Source: Macrosoma leucophasiata
Lineage: Eukaryota > Arthropoda > Insecta > Lepidoptera > Hedylidae
Assembly: GCA_036365455.1 (NCBI GenBank)
Contig: JAWQUS010000007.1
Location: 15,640,001 to 15,704,000 of the forward strand
Reading direction: 5' to 3'
DNA: 64,000 bases
Shown: piece after piece, positions 9,345 to 21,868 of the stretch
How positions within the stretch are numbered: the first letter of the stretch is position 1
Layout: every line of letters starts with the position of its first letter
Made by a program: the position numbers and the translations under genes
The notes under the pieces: generated by a model
Database searches by the model: none
What the model saw: only the letters and a program-made list of their open reading frames with translations
Told to the model about the DNA's origin: nothing

Positions 9345-10328
9345 AATATAGGCACTCCGTAAGAGCCGGCAAAAGAGAAAAATCGTTCTGCATTTTTACC
9401 CACTAATGCCACCTACACTACCACCATTACCATCATCATGATTACATTCGAAAGACGTCCATCCCTCTCCGCTGGACAAAGCCTTTCCCGAAGATGCTCC
9501 TAAAAGTGTTGTGCGTCTTAAGGAAAGAATATGCCATAATTGCCACGCTTGGCATGCTGAATGGTGATCATAGCGGAGATTGTTTTATGCCGGGACTCTG
9601 CTATGCGGTACGCTTAACGTTACTAACAGAGAAAAAACCGACCAAGTGCGAGTCGAACTCGTGCAAAAAAATACGTTTACTGTGTGCCCCTTTGAAACAC
9701 TTAATATTTTCATTTTCTTATTTTTAGTAATTAATTTTGTCTTTATAGCGGTAACAGAAATATATGATTTGTGAAAATGTTAGCTTTGGGACGATGGACG
9801 GACAGACAGACAGACAGACAGCGGAGAATTAGTAATCCGTAGGGTCCGTTTTTACCTTTTAGGTACGAAACCCCCTAAAAGATAGAACTAAGAGACAGAA
9901 TAGCTTTAAAATATTTGATATGATTCTTTAAATTGACATAACTTTTTTATTTCTGAACCGATTGACACGAAACAAACACTAAATGTTTTGTAAAACTTAC
10001 CACAATATATTAGTGAAACTCCAAATCGGATAAGCTATTTCTGAAATTAGCGTGCACAAACACACAGACAACAGACATTTTACCGGGATAAAAAGTACCC
10101 AGTGTTGTGCGCCAAAGGTTAAAGGTTTATTATATCAAGTTTCATCGTAATCGGACCGGTAGATTATGTGTGATGCTTGAACAAACAGACAGACAGACAG
10201 ACAGACAAAACTTTTTCTAATCACATATTTGTGTTCGGTATCGATCTAGTAACATCCCCTGGAATAATTTTTTTTTATATTTTAAATGTACAGAATTCAC
10301 ACTTCTACAGTTTTATTATAAGTATAGA
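9345..10328 (-). mobile_element. Helitron-like arm R, 3'-truncated
   Basis: Diverged inverted partner of 1603-2680. It shares the 5' terminus (TC complement at 10327-10328, followed by T), the TCTG/CAGA microsatellite, the 'ggttccgt...ggttttttctc' module and the short segment ending 'cactccgtaagagccggc'. Its 3' part is replaced by the minisatellite and no CTAG end is found. With element L it makes two Helitron 5' ends pointing at each other. Confidence 0.7.
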
Positions 10329-10769
10329 TTAATCTTATTCTTTAGTTTATATTTTGAATTAAAACATTGTTTACCAATTCGTACGAACGCATATAACTCT
10401 ATTATTTGGTACTCTATTTAACTTTTAGCGTTCGCTGAGGGATTTTATCCCGGAGGGGCTTGCACGCTTACCTAATGTTAATTGGCTGATACACATTTCT
10501 TGGAATTCCGGATTCCTTTGTGCATCCGGGATTACGATGTTTTCCTTTGCCGGTTAAGTGCGATAGTTGATACACGTGTAACAAATTAAGATGTAGTCTT
10601 GGACTAAAGTCCGGGTTTCCATTGTTTAGAAAAACAGTCGATCGATATTATCTTTCGATCACAACCACTCTACAGTTGTTTTAGACATTTATTTACTGAA
10701 CTCCTGCTCACTAATTTCTTCAAACAATTTTCATTAAAAAACTCAAATCCTTCAGTTAGCTAAAGGTCT
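10329..10769. other. Intergenic with an old repeat fragment
   Basis: No gene. Around 10495-10600 there is a degenerate piece ('ggattacgatgttttccttt') resembling a widespread Lepidoptera interspersed repeat; I cannot assign a class. Confidence 0.4.
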
Positions 10770-11351
10770 GTTTCAATCCAATTTCAGATCCAAATTTCAA
10801 GTATTCTTCTGCAAAAACTTACTAATAATCTTAGGTATGGGAAAAACAGAATAAATTAACTGCCCATTAGTAATCACTCCAATATTAATAGACCGCGTAT
10901 ACATATATCCCTGCATAATACATGTGCTCATTCGTAATTTTTGTTCCGTAGCCGCCGGCGGTTTCACGTTCCTTAGCGGGTTAAAGATTTAACGGGGTGA
11001 TGGTGGTTGGTAATGAAGCCATAACCGTAAACAGACTATCAGGGTAAAGGAAATAGGGATGCGGCCGCGAAGGCACGCACGGAAATGAACCAGCCCGCAG
11101 CCGCTTCCTATGTCTGCACGCACTTACTTAGTTATTTCTCATTGTAAGAACAAATAAAACCACTAGACACTGCCTCTTCATCTTACATCGAAACAATTTG
11201 CCATATTTTATGAAGCTTTCAGAAAAAAAGCTACCCAAGAACTACTTCTTATTCACTAAAACAGTGAAAATCATATAAATGATGTAAAATAATATGGACT
11301 TAAACAGATAATAAAAACCACATCAACATCTATTGTGTAGCTTTGAAAGCA
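10770..11351 (+). repeat. Duplicated segment, copy 1, part 1
   Basis: Aligns with 26960-27830. Shared blocks are 'aatcttctg...ataatctta', 'gtaaacagactatcagggta' (near 11026 and 27511) and 'gaaatgaaccagcccgcagc' (11083 and 27562). It is interrupted at 11351 by Helitron 1 and resumes at 14154. It has no recognisable coding content and may be a large old transposon or a segmental duplication. Confidence 0.7.
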
Positions 11352-14153
11352 TCTAAACATATAATAAAATAATAAAACCCGCGTGTCTGTACATTGTATA
11401 TATTTACGAAAAACTATATATATTGGGGGCGATGTTAAAATAGTATTAGAACACTTTTCAATGATTTTTAATTTTATTGTCTGTCTGTTTGTCTGTTTGT
11501 CCCTTTGTCCAGGCTAATCTCCGAAGATACTGGACGGATTCGAATGAAACTTTTTGTGGTGTATAGATACTAAGCCTGGCCAGCATTTAGGCTACTTTTT
11601 ACTGCGGGAAAATCCCTCATTCCCATGGGAATCTCTACATTTAATAAAATCGTAGGAAAGTCAAAACTGTACATTGAATATTTATTAAAAGAATACTTGG
11701 GACGTGATCTACAATAGAAATCGAAGCCAAAAATATATTCTTGAATAAATTAATTGTATTTTTTTCGGATTCTTCTTTAATTTACCCATTTTTGAGGACG
11801 TGTACGAACCAAAGCCGAGCTCGCAACATCTCCTTTGAAGAAAAATTTTGCTAATTAATACTAACAGGTCCGGTCAACATAATATCACGCTATCTTTAAA
11901 ATCGTAGGAAAGTCAAAACAGTACATTGATTTTTTTGTTTTAAAGAATATTTGGGGTGTGATTTACTATCGATATCGAAGCCAAATATAGTGTTTGTTTG
12001 TCTGTTGTTGTTTGTATGTATGTATGTGCAAGCTAAATTCAAAAAGTAATGGATCTTAATGGATTTACTACTAATTTTGCATGAATAGCCGAGAATTTTC
12101 AAGGACACTTCATTGGGTAAGGTTTATAGGTACCGTGCATCCAAATAATGGCGAAAGCTATTTCCTGCGGTTGTTACTTCACACGGTCCGAGGCCCAACG
12201 TATTTCACTTTTCTGATGATATTTGATGGCGTGGAGTATCCCACTTACCGCGCAGCCTGCGTAGCACGTCACCTTCGCGATGGTTACCAAAACTGGGATT
12301 ACACCCTCGCGGAGGCAAGCGTCAGTGACGGAGAAATATCGCCATCATCTGTCTGAAGATTTTCTACGAGCTTTGAGACACGTGCTACTGGAGACGAAGT
12401 TGAAGTAACTAATGAACGCATGCTGAACACCTGTATTAGTTCATTTCAAGATGTGGTAATTTCCATCACCGATTGAACTATCAAATATGGGTTACCAGCT
12501 CCCCAAATCATCAGCGCATCAAGACCTTAGAAATTGGGAGTATATCGCTGAGACAAATTACGATCCGGGCGAAATGACCATGTCGCTTTGTTCTCTTCAG
12601 AGCAAAAACAAATTTATGATACCGTCCTCGAAAGCGTTGGGCAAAACCAGGGTAAAATGTTTTTCTCCTGGATTTTGGATGCTCCTGGTGGAACAGGAAA
12701 AACATTTGTTATCACTGGCATACTTGCAGAGATCAGGAGGCAAAGCAAAATTGCTATTGCTGTAGCGTCGTGGCGAATTGCTGCCACACTGCTTCCGGAT
12801 AGCAAGACAGTACATGCCATGTTTAAAATTCCCTTATATTTAGAGAACGCCGAAATGACGTTTTTGGTGTGTCATGGAACAGTGATAAGGGACACGTGCT
12901 CAAGGATTGCTTGATTGTATGGGATGAGAGTACGATGGCCAATAGAAAGGCAGTTGAGGCCGTGGACAGAACCCTGCAGGACATCCGCAGGAACGAACAT
13001 TTGAGTGGGTGGTGTCACATTACTGTTCACTGACGATTTCCGGCAAACGCTTCCCGTTTTGACGCGAAGATCGAGGGCTGACGAGATGAATGCTTTGTTG
13101 AAACTATCTTAACCATTTCGTACTTACGCTGCTCTTGACCATTAATATGAGAGCTCGGCTCGACGACAATCAAGAATTTTCCGATGTCCTTCTAAGTCTT
13201 CGCGGAAGCACTCTACCAGAAGAGAGAGGTGGATAGGTGTTTTTTCCAGAGTCTCTCGACAGAGATGTATCCAGTTGAGAAGAAGTCATTCTCGGTGTCT
13301 ACGGGGACATTAGTCGTATACCGCACCAGTAGAATACGACGTTTTGGGAGTGTAAGCGGGCCATTTTGACGCCCAAAATTAATCAAGCTGCAGCAATTAA
13401 TAGGCAATGAAGTGGTCTATACCTCCATAAATATTGTCGTCGAGCAAGATGACGCCACACAATATCCCATGGCATTTCAGCAAGCGGACTTCCATCGCAT
13501 ACCATCAAGCTGAAGGTGGGTGTCCCGATTATGTTTCTTCGGGACTTATCTCCTCCGAAGTTGTATAACGGGACCCGGCATTGGCGAGGCAGTATTTATA
13601 CCATGCATTCCCCTCATACCGCATAACTACACATTCCAGTTCAAGCGCGTACAGTTGAATGTTTGCTTCGCGATGACCATCAATAAGTCCCAGGGCCAGA
13701 CACTGAGGTCAGCGGGTGTTAACCTCAGGATAAGTTGCTTCTCACACGGGCAACTGTACGTCACTTGCTACCGCGTTACCAGTCCTGACTCTTTTCACAT
13801 TTTGGCTCCTGGCAGAATAACTACCAACGTAATTTATAGGAAAGTGTTGTAAGGTTTGATACCTTTGTACGTAATTTTACTCTTTTGTGTCCGGGAATAT
13901 ATTCCTGCATTATTTTGACTATTTCCTTCAGTCACATCTTATGACTGAACCAGAGAATATGTAATAATTCTACTGAACACGGCAGGATTCCCATATAACT
14001 CCCTTCACTTGCTTCGCTTGCAAAAAAACTTATACTTTTATTTAAATACTATTTTAAAAGTTGTTTGCTTATAATACTAAAGCGACACTGGCATCTTAGG
14101 TATGTTCGGTGCTGTAGAGCCTTCACGCAGACGACGTTGCGGGCAGCTGCTAG
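11352..14153 (+). mobile_element. Helitron 1 (degenerate autonomous type)
   Basis: The 5' end is TCTAAACATATAATAAAA after A, and the 3' end is 'gggcagctgCTAG' before T, so A|T insertion with TC...CTAG termini. The 2.8-kb element shares both ends with Helitron 2 (22925-24965) and Helitron 3 (36417-39299). Its 5' third has internally repeated 'gtaggaaagtcaaaac' modules (11652 and 11904); a broken helicase follows. It sits inside the duplicated segment, and the paralogous region near 27.8 kb is an empty site. Confidence 0.9.
12081..13852 (+). pseudogene. Helitron PIF1-like helicase C-terminal remnant
   Basis: Order of pieces: a conserved pre-helicase block (12081-12356, FLRLLLHTVRGPTYF); Walker A at about 12690 in another frame (DAPGGTGKTFVITGILAE); a DEST Walker-B-like stretch near 12924; helicase motifs up to 13130; and the C-terminal block 13620-13852 (FAMTINKSQGQTL, FSHGQLYVTCYRV). 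Frames change several times and stops intervene (12354, 12914 and around 13100), so no full protein can be made. The Rep/HUH nuclease part is missing. In an active element this helicase would unwind DNA during rolling-circle transposition. Confidence 0.85.
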
Positions 14154-14880
14154 TATTTTAAATTATCTTAAATTACAACTCGACTTATAAATCACAGCCT
14201 TCAACACTAACACTGCAACGTTTCTAACTCTTCATCTAAAACAAAACGTGAACTTTCTCCCTCTAGCCTTCTTATATACAAATGAAAATAGTAACAGTGC
14301 CGAGTTAGTGCGGAGACACGGCGGAGTGACAGGCCCACTGCGTCACCCTCCACTCATTACATACCTGTCGCCTGCACGTTATACCTTCCTCTTATTTATT
14401 CCCGCACAGCACTTCCAGTGCAAACAAAACCATCACTACATATTTAAACATTCCTTTAATGAACACCAGTTCGTTATAAGGAAACGCGAAATCGATTTCG
14501 GGGGCTTTTTTATTTCGCCGCGTGTTTTGATCGGAGAGGTTTGAGGTACTTACTTGGGAGTGGTTCAGTTTATATTCGATGGCAGTATTTGTACGGCACA
14601 TTTGCTTCCAATTCAATTCTCTGCTCGGCTCGTTGCAGCGGTGAATGAGCCATCGCGGAGATTGTCTCCACGCCGCGCTCCTATACGCTCGCGCATCTCT
14701 CGCCCTGCGAATACCCTCGCCTAAATAAAATGTGTTTATGGCATTATGTAATGGTTGTGTATGTGCCAAATAACTGGTAAATCCATAAATGGATCCATCT
14801 ACTGAATAGAATTTTATTCGAATTTCGTTTTGTAGAATGCTTAAAAGCGGAAGTATCGCCCTTGTTAGTTTAAACAAAAG
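14154..14880 (+). repeat. Duplicated segment, copy 1, part 2
   Basis: Continues the match to 27830-28440 after Helitron 1. 'ctaaaacaaaacgtgaactt' at 14235 matches 27884, and 'cggcggagtgacaggcccac' at 14319 matches 27961. Its open frames (for example the one on the minus strand at 14392-14877) are only partly kept in the other copy, so I do not call a gene. Confidence 0.7.
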
Positions 14881-15882
14881 AATAAATATTGGCGTATAAG
14901 AACCGAAAGAATAGATGCATACCTACAATCAGATCAACTCTGTAGTAGGTGTTAGTATGGTAATAGGAGAGGCATTCGTTGAGCTTGACTGTGTCTACCT
15001 GTAGTTAAATGATAGTTTCTAGTGCTACCTTTTTGATACATTATCATTATATTAGCCACAGAGGCAAAATCTTGACCTCACCGCTTCTGATCTCTTTTTA
15101 ATTCGAGCGAATTGCGAGCCATAACTAGATGAATTGTATTTATTGTTTCATTTAATGCGGTATTATGTGTGTTCGTAGATATCTGTAGGCTGCAGTATGA
15201 AGCTACAAGAATAGGCACCAACCACTAATGTAAACTGCTGTTTGTTTCTCGCCTTCACATCATAAATAACTCATGTAGCCATGTAAAACTACATACCTGG
15301 AAAAGTACGTAAAAAAATCCATTCCAAGCTACACAGATCTAGGAAAAAAACTGAACTCCGAATCGTGGGCTTGAAACCTTTCAACAGGCTAATAAGTCCG
15401 GTACATCAACATTTGGTAAAACTCATAATTTGCCATCCATTATGGCAACACACAAAGTACTTACCGTACACGATATTTTTTTGAAATGAAGTACTAATTT
15501 TATCAGTAATATATTAACAAAGCATTTATTAATTAAGTCCTACAGATGTTATGATACATTTCAACACACGTCTTCATAAAAATATCATAGTCAATACATT
15601 GTTGTGCAAAACAATAAGTTAATAAATAACTTTGTCTTCATGGCTCGGTTTAAATTTATAGAAGCAACGATGTTCCATTGACGTGTTCATTTGTGGTGGA
15701 AGTTAAACCTCATATAGCCGGTACGTGATGAGAATGGGAGCGAACTACAACGGTCTCCGGTATGTAGTGATGTTCTTCTCAGTCCTCTCAATCAAAATAT
15801 TACAGTAATATTAAATTTTTGATGAAACATAGAAGATCTGCGTGAATGGAGCATTGGAGGGTAAAAAAATAAAATAGCCGTA
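14881..15882. other. Intergenic, no gene recognised
   Basis: About 1 kb of AT-rich sequence with no supportable frame, RNA or repeat boundary. Confidence 0.5.
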
Positions 15883-15930
15883 TGTAGAAAGAATGTCAAT
15901 TAAGTGAATGACAAAACTGATATACAATGC
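15883..15930 (+). repeat. Short RTE-like LINE fragment, target of LINE copy 1
   Basis: 'gtagaaagaatgtc' and 'gatatacaatgcg' match the RTE-like 3' coding region at 19688-19735. Its last 12 bases form the target-site duplication of the adjacent I-like LINE. Confidence 0.6.
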
Positions 15931-16049
15931 GGCTATCTGTGAGTTTGTCGACGCACGTGTTCGCAGTTTTCTCTTGATTTTTCCTTGTGATATTTTTATT
16001 TCTCCTCCTCGCCTCCTGTAAACCGCAAGCGCCCCAGTTCACCTCAACC

Positions 16050-17355
16050 CGAGACTCCGACTTCAAAAAAAAAAGCTACAAATACAGACCTGTCTTCAGC
16101 ATCTATTCAGACGGTGTACTCACACCCGTCTTTATCGGAAAAGAAAACTTACGATAAAAATGCCAAAGGACCCTTTATAGTGCTTGTTTCGCGGACAAAA
16201 CCCGATCCAGCAGCCGGTACGACGATTAGACCGATTAAATTTGGACAATTTTTATATAATCATTAAATAGCAGATATAACTACTGGCGGTGTAAAACGAG
16301 AAGGCAGGAATAAAATTCCTGTGGAGTTCAAACATGCAGAGGCAGCCAACAATTTTGGAAAAAAACAAATTTACTGCAATTATCCCAACTTACCAGGTTA
16401 CTCGAATGGGACTTATCAAGGGCGTGCCTATTGATTGGTCAATGGATAAACTTGTGGAGTATGTCAAGGTCCCTGATGGTTGTGGAATAATTTTAAAAGC
16501 CCGGAGGCTCAACCGCAAGTCCTTTTCAAATGGGGTGGCTGAATGGTTGCCTACCCAATCTGTTGTGTTAACTTTCAGCGGGCAAATGTTGCCTACAAAG
16601 GTCTTTTGTTTCCATAATTCACTTCCTGTAGTTCTGTATAATTTACCAACAATTCAATGTCTTAACTGCTGTTGCTTTGGACATATCAAAACTCAATGTA
16701 GGTCTCAACCCCGGTGTTACCGCTGTGGCGAATCACAAATTGGCTCAAATTGTGAAGTACCAGAATCAGAAGCTGTTTGTCTGCTGTATACAGGACATCA
16801 TTTTGCTAATAGCAAGGCATGCCCTGAACTCGGCAGGCAGAAATGCATCAAATTAGAATGACTCAAGACAACATATCATTTGCAGAGGCATCTGCCCTTT
16901 ATCCTCCTGCAGGAAAATCCTATGCTGATGTTACTAAATTCTTACCGAATCCTTCTTCCCAAATTAATCCAATTACTCCTTCACAATCTTCATATACAAC
17001 ACCTAAGAAGCAGTCTCAATCTTCCCTTTCACGATCTTATAAGAAAACAATTTTTAAATCTCCTCGTCCCCACCCACAAATGAACAAAGGATATGATATC
17101 CAATCTCATAATGAATTGATCCGAGACTATAACCCTCCTTCTCCCCAAAACGGCTGTGCTTTACTTTCCCAAAACTCCTCAACTACACCTGATGAAAATT
17201 TTATGGACCTTTTAATGTCCCTACTTTTAAATATATTTACTAAATTTAATGATATACCTCTACCGAACAACGTGGCTAATAAAATAAACTTATTTATGCA
17301 ATCCATAAGTCAATATGGCTCAGTTCCTCCAATGGAATTGCAAGAGCGTCAATAA
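16050..17355 (+). pseudogene. LINE copy 1 ORF1 (gag-like, zinc knuckles), broken
   Basis: Homology to the ORF1 of the 56-kb copy starts near 16050 in a stop-containing frame (stop near 16264) and continues in other frames. 16334-16861 carries the nucleic-acid-binding core with CCHC knuckles (CLNCCCFGHIKTQC, then CYRCGESQ). 16843-17355 is the C-terminal part, ending MELQERQ. At least two frameshifts separate the pieces. ORF1 proteins of this type coat the LINE RNA. The stop lies 41 nt inside the start of ORF2. Confidence 0.85.
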
Positions 17356-20300
17356 CAAAAAACACGAGCTCATGCGCATTGTTAATGACCACTCTCCCTC
17401 GGTTCTGGCCCTCTCGGAGACATGGTTAAAAACTGGCTCGAGTTTTCGAATCAGGGGTTTCCATTGTCTCCGAGATGCCAGAAGCGACGGGTATGCTGGC
17501 AGTGCTATCCTTATCAAACATCCTATTTCCTTTTCCCAAATCCCTCTCCCTACTCATAGTAATGAATTTAATATTGTTGCCGTCAAAGTTTTAGACATTT
17601 CCATCATCTCCATTTATATCCCGCATCCAAATATTGCCCTTATTCCAGATATTAAAAACACCATTCCTCTGTACCTTCTCCAGTATTAGTACTAGGAGAT
17701 TTTAACTGCCATCACCGGTCTTGGGGCAGTCACCGATCTGACAGTTTTGCTAATAATCTAATCGAAGTTCTAGATGAATGTAATCTATGCATTCTAAATG
17801 ATGGGACTGCCACTAGGAGAACATATCCATCTCAAAATCCCAGTGCAGTCGATTTATCTTTTTGCTCTCCTAATCTTTCATCCATACTTTCCTGGGAAGT
17901 TCTTTGTTTGTCCTATGGTAGTGATCATTATCCTATTATTACCTCCATGCCTAACTCAAGTGCTTCTCCAACCCCAGCTAATGTTGAACCCTTATTAAAA
18001 TTTAATTTACATAGAGCCGATTGATCAGCATTCTCTGAAACCACAGATGAATTTATTATGGAAATTCCCTCTTTATCTCCGAATAATCTTCTCCTAGTGC
18101 ATGATAAATTTGTAGATGCTATCACATCCACTACCGAAAAAACAATCCCGCTTAAAAAATCCTCCAATCGCCGTTTGTCACCGCCATGGTGGGACCCTGA
18201 TTGTACTATGGCTGTTAATCAAAGAGACCTGGCAGAGTTAGAATACTGTGCTGATATGTCGGAATCTAATTTTATTGAATATCAAAGATTATCAGCAAAG
18301 GCTAAAATGCTTCTTAAATCTAGGAAAAGAAGATCATGGAGAATCTTTTGTGAAAATTTATCTCCAAACACACATCCGTCCAAAGTATGGAAAAATATTA
18401 GAAAATTTAGGAATGCTTTTAAAGAATCTCCGGTTTTAACTTCCAATGTTACAGATACTTGGTTAGAACAATTTTTGGACAAACTTGCGCCTCCTTTTGT
18501 ACCAGATCACACTTCTATTTGCTCTTTCCCTTCTCCCCATTCTAAAGACAGATTGGATTTACCGTTTTCCGCCGAGGAATTGTTCTTGGTGCTCGAGCAC
18601 CAAGAAGTTAGTGCAGTTAGGGATTCTTCCCCGGGGGCGGATGGTATACCTTATTCGTTTCTGAAAAAATCTGGTATTAAAACCAAATTAATCTTTTTAC
18701 ACATAATTAATCAAGTCTATGACTCTGGTATCATCCCCCTTTCCTGGAAAAAGCAATTGGTTATTCCAATTTTAAAACCTGGCAAAGACCCTTCTCTCCC
18801 GACTTCATACAGGCCAATTGCTTTATCGTCGGTGTTAGGTAAGATCTTAGAGCATCTCATAAAGAATCGTTTAGAGTGGTTTGTGGAGAATAAAGGCATC
18901 ATTTCAGGCTCCCAATTTGGATTCAGAAAGGGATTTAGCTCAATGGATAGTCTCAGCATATTCATGACGGATATTCGTTTGGCTTTGACTAAAAATGATT
19001 TATTAGTGGGGGTGTTTTTAGATATTGAATCTACCTATGGCAGTGTACCTCTTCACCTACTCAGGCAGAAACTGCGATATCTGAGTTTACCTCTGAAGAT
19101 GGTACACTGTATCATGCATCTACTTTGCGGAAGATCTATTCAAGTACGTCACAATAATAGTACATCAGAGTCCAGAATAGTTTGGAACGGTTTACCGCAA
19201 GGATCAGTGTTGAGTCCCCTATTATTTAACATCTACATCAACCAACTTGAATCGGTAGTCAACTCTTTTTGCAGGGTCCTTCAATATGCTGATGATTGTG
19301 CCTTATATCTTTCTGCAACCCATATCGATGATGACTCTTGTACCTCGCTATGCGATATCTTTGCAACTGGTTAGTTGATCATGGTCGCACGCTATCCACG
19401 GCCAAGAGCAACATAGTTATTTTTACTAGGAAGAAGGAAATCCCTAATATAGAAGTATACTGTAACGACATTTTAATTCCCTCATTTTTTATATGGAAGC
19501 GAGAGCTGGGTATGCATGAAAGAGCATGAAAGTAAGTTAAACGCGGTCGAGATGAGATCTTTGCGCAAGATCTGCGGTGTATCACTCACCGATCGCGTTC
19601 GTAATGAAGATGTAAGAAAGAGACTTTGTGTGAATGATAGTATCGGTGTAAAAATGAAAAAAGGCATGCTCCGATGGTTCGGGCATATAGAAAGAATGTC
19701 GAATGAGCGAATGACTAAACAGATATACAATGCGAATGTGGATGGTTGCAGAGGCCCAGGAAGACCAAGGCTGACCTACCATGACCAAATAGGTCGAGTT
19801 CTGTCTGATGGTGGGGTCAAAAGTCTTAGGAATCGGCGTGCATGTATGAAGAGAATGATGAAGGTAGACGAGGCACGAGAGGTTTGTCAGAACCGGGATG
19901 TCTGGCGCTCTACACTCTCTGCCTACCCCGTTAGGGACCTGGCGTGAAGATACATACATTTTAATTCCCGTTAAGAACAAAATTAAGTTCCTAGGAGTAA
20001 CCTTTGATTCGAAACTTACAGGATGTGATCATTTTGAAAACATTATCCGGAAATGCGAAAACAACATTAACATTCCCCGCTGTTTGTATGGTGTGTGGTA
20101 GGGGTCACACCCTTACACACAAAAACTTTTATATAATGCTTTAGTTCGCAGCGTCATAGATTACGGATCGTTCCTATTGGAACCCTGTAGTAAAAGCAAC
20201 TTTGATCGGTTAGACAGGTTACAGTTGAAAGGACTTAGAATAATTACGGGTGGAATGCGATCCTCTCCGGGTAATGCTCTAAGAGTGGAGTGCTGCGATC

Positions 20301-21540
20301 CCCCATATAATCTCAGACGTCAATATCTTTCGGATCGTTTTGTTTATAGGGCCCTACAAAATGGTTCTTATTCCCTTAGAGCAAAACTGTCTTTGTTAGC
20401 TGAGCTAGTGCAATCTCAAAAATATTGGTCCAAAAAAATTTCCCCTCGTATTTTGTCAAGTTTCCTCCGTTTAATGCGAATAGAAAACCCTTTATACAAT
20501 TGTCCAAAATGTCCTCCTTTCCTCTTTGATTATGATATCCTGACTTATACACCAACCATTATATTAGATTTGGGCATTAACAAGAATTCTCTAGCTCCAA
20601 ATGAAATGCTTAAAAATATATTATTTTCCAAATTTCCTAATTGTCTTCCCGTGTACACAGATGCGTCCAAATTATCTGCAGAAGGCGGAGTCGGTGCAGC
20701 AGTTTGGATCCCTAGATACAAAATTATCCTAAATTTTAAACTCCCTGCTATCTCCTCTGTTTTCACTGGTGAAGCAATAACTATTCTTGAGGCGATCACA
20801 TACGCAGAATCCCACAACTTTGCACACGTAATCATTTTTACGGATGCTCTTAGCGTGTTACAAGCCGTTAAAGGTAACCCATTTCGTTGTAAACTCAAAT
20901 TTCCTATAATTTATCGCATTAGAGAAGTATTATTTAGAAGTTCCAAAAAAAATATCAGCATAATTTTAGCTTGGATTTCTAGTCATTGCGGTATAACTGG
21001 GAATGAAACAGTAGATCAATGCGCTAAATTTGCTATAGACAGTGGTTGCGATTCTCATAAATATATATATGTACATGACCTTATGGCATCGGCAAGCTCT
21101 CAATTGGAAAAGGACTGGCAAGATGAGTGGAATCAGAGTAAACAATACAAAGCCAAACATTATGCTCAAATCCAACCAAATATTTCCCGTAAACCTTGGT
21201 TCTACAAGTTCAGAAAATTGGATAAAAAATCCACTTCGATTATCTGTCGGTTACGGCTGGGTCATGTTTGTTCTCCAGTATTCCTACATAAAATCGGATT
21301 TTATGTAGGAATAATAAAGACATAGGAGTATTCCTACATAGAATCGGATAAGGGACAGCTCTATCTGTGAATGCGGTTTAGATGACGGCACTCCAGACCA
21401 CATCTTTTTTGACTGTCCTTTAAATAATAAATCCTTGTACTCCCTTCTCCCTCCAAAAATCCCTCGTCCAACTAACTTGAATTTCCTACCACTTTCCTAC
21501 CACAAGTGTTACTTGTCAACTCCCCTTTTGTGTACATTTT
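17315..21540 (+). pseudogene. LINE copy 1 ORF2 (EN-RT-RNase H), broken and interrupted
   Basis: An apurinic-type endonuclease region begins at 17315 (QWNCKSVNNKK, ALSETWLKTG) and breaks near 17690 ('gttttagac' frame lost). 18058-19374 is reverse transcriptase, with LPQGSVLSPLLFNIY and QYADDCALY. A frameshift near 19335 and the nested LINE at 19482-19955 follow. 19956-21325 holds the thumb region and RNase H (VYTDASKL, FTGEAITILEA, IIFTDALSVLQAV, WISSHCGITGNE). A C-terminal CxC...H...C finger lies near 21350-21420 after another frame loss. The element cannot be mobile on its own. Confidence 0.88.
19482..19955 (+). mobile_element. 5'-truncated RTE-like LINE nested in LINE copy 1
   Basis: Flanked by the 14-bp target-site duplication 'acattttaattccc' (19468-19481 and 19956-19969). 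It encodes the C-terminal end of an RTE-type ORF (19516-19947: LRWFGHIERMSNERM, GCRGPGRPRLTYHDQ) and ends 'ggcgtgaagatacat'. The sequence either side joins perfectly in the host LINE ORF2, so the order of insertion is clear. Related fragments are at 15883, 47173 and 53028. Confidence 0.92.
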
Positions 21541-21868
21541 ATGTAAATATATTCGTATGAATAAAATAAAACTGTAATTTTGTTGTACATATTTATACAT
21601 GTAATTGTTATAATACAATACTGTGCTTCGTTTCACTAACAATATGTTGTGATGATTGTCTTGTCTTTTGTTTTAGATGTGAACGGAAACGCTGAATAAT
21701 TATAAAAACAATATACCTAATTCTTTAAATTGGACTCTCATTAAACTACTGATCATTTTCTATTCTATTGATGTGCCTCTTCAATCACCAGACGTTGGCA
21801 GAATTACCCTAAAAAAGTTGGTAGTTGCCAGTCATCCAAAAGAAGAAGAAGAAGAAGATATACAATGC

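Larger units (their letters stand above)
15931..21856 (+). mobile_element. I-like non-LTR retrotransposon copy 1 (degenerate)
   Basis: Flanked by the 12-bp target-site duplication 'gatatacaatgc' (15919-15930 and 21857-21868), with a (GAA)n-like 3' tail. It has two overlapping ORFs (gag-like, then endonuclease-RT-RNase H), both broken. It is related to, but clearly diverged from, the full-length copy at 56082-61774. The RNase H domain points to the I superfamily rather than Jockey or CR1. A second LINE is nested at 19482-19955. Confidence 0.9.

Noticed and set aside
6749..9412. Very long open frames (up to 887 codons) on both strands rich in Arg-Arg-Ala-Ser, Pro-Asp-Ala-Glu-Arg and similar pentapeptides
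   Set aside because: They are a consequence of a stop-free 15-bp tandem repeat open in several frames on both strands, continue into antisense mariner, and have no conserved domain or start context.
14392..14877. 161-codon minus-strand frame as a host gene
   Set aside because: Only a 63-codon piece remains open in the duplicate (28209-28400), with stops and indels elsewhere; no domain is recognisable.
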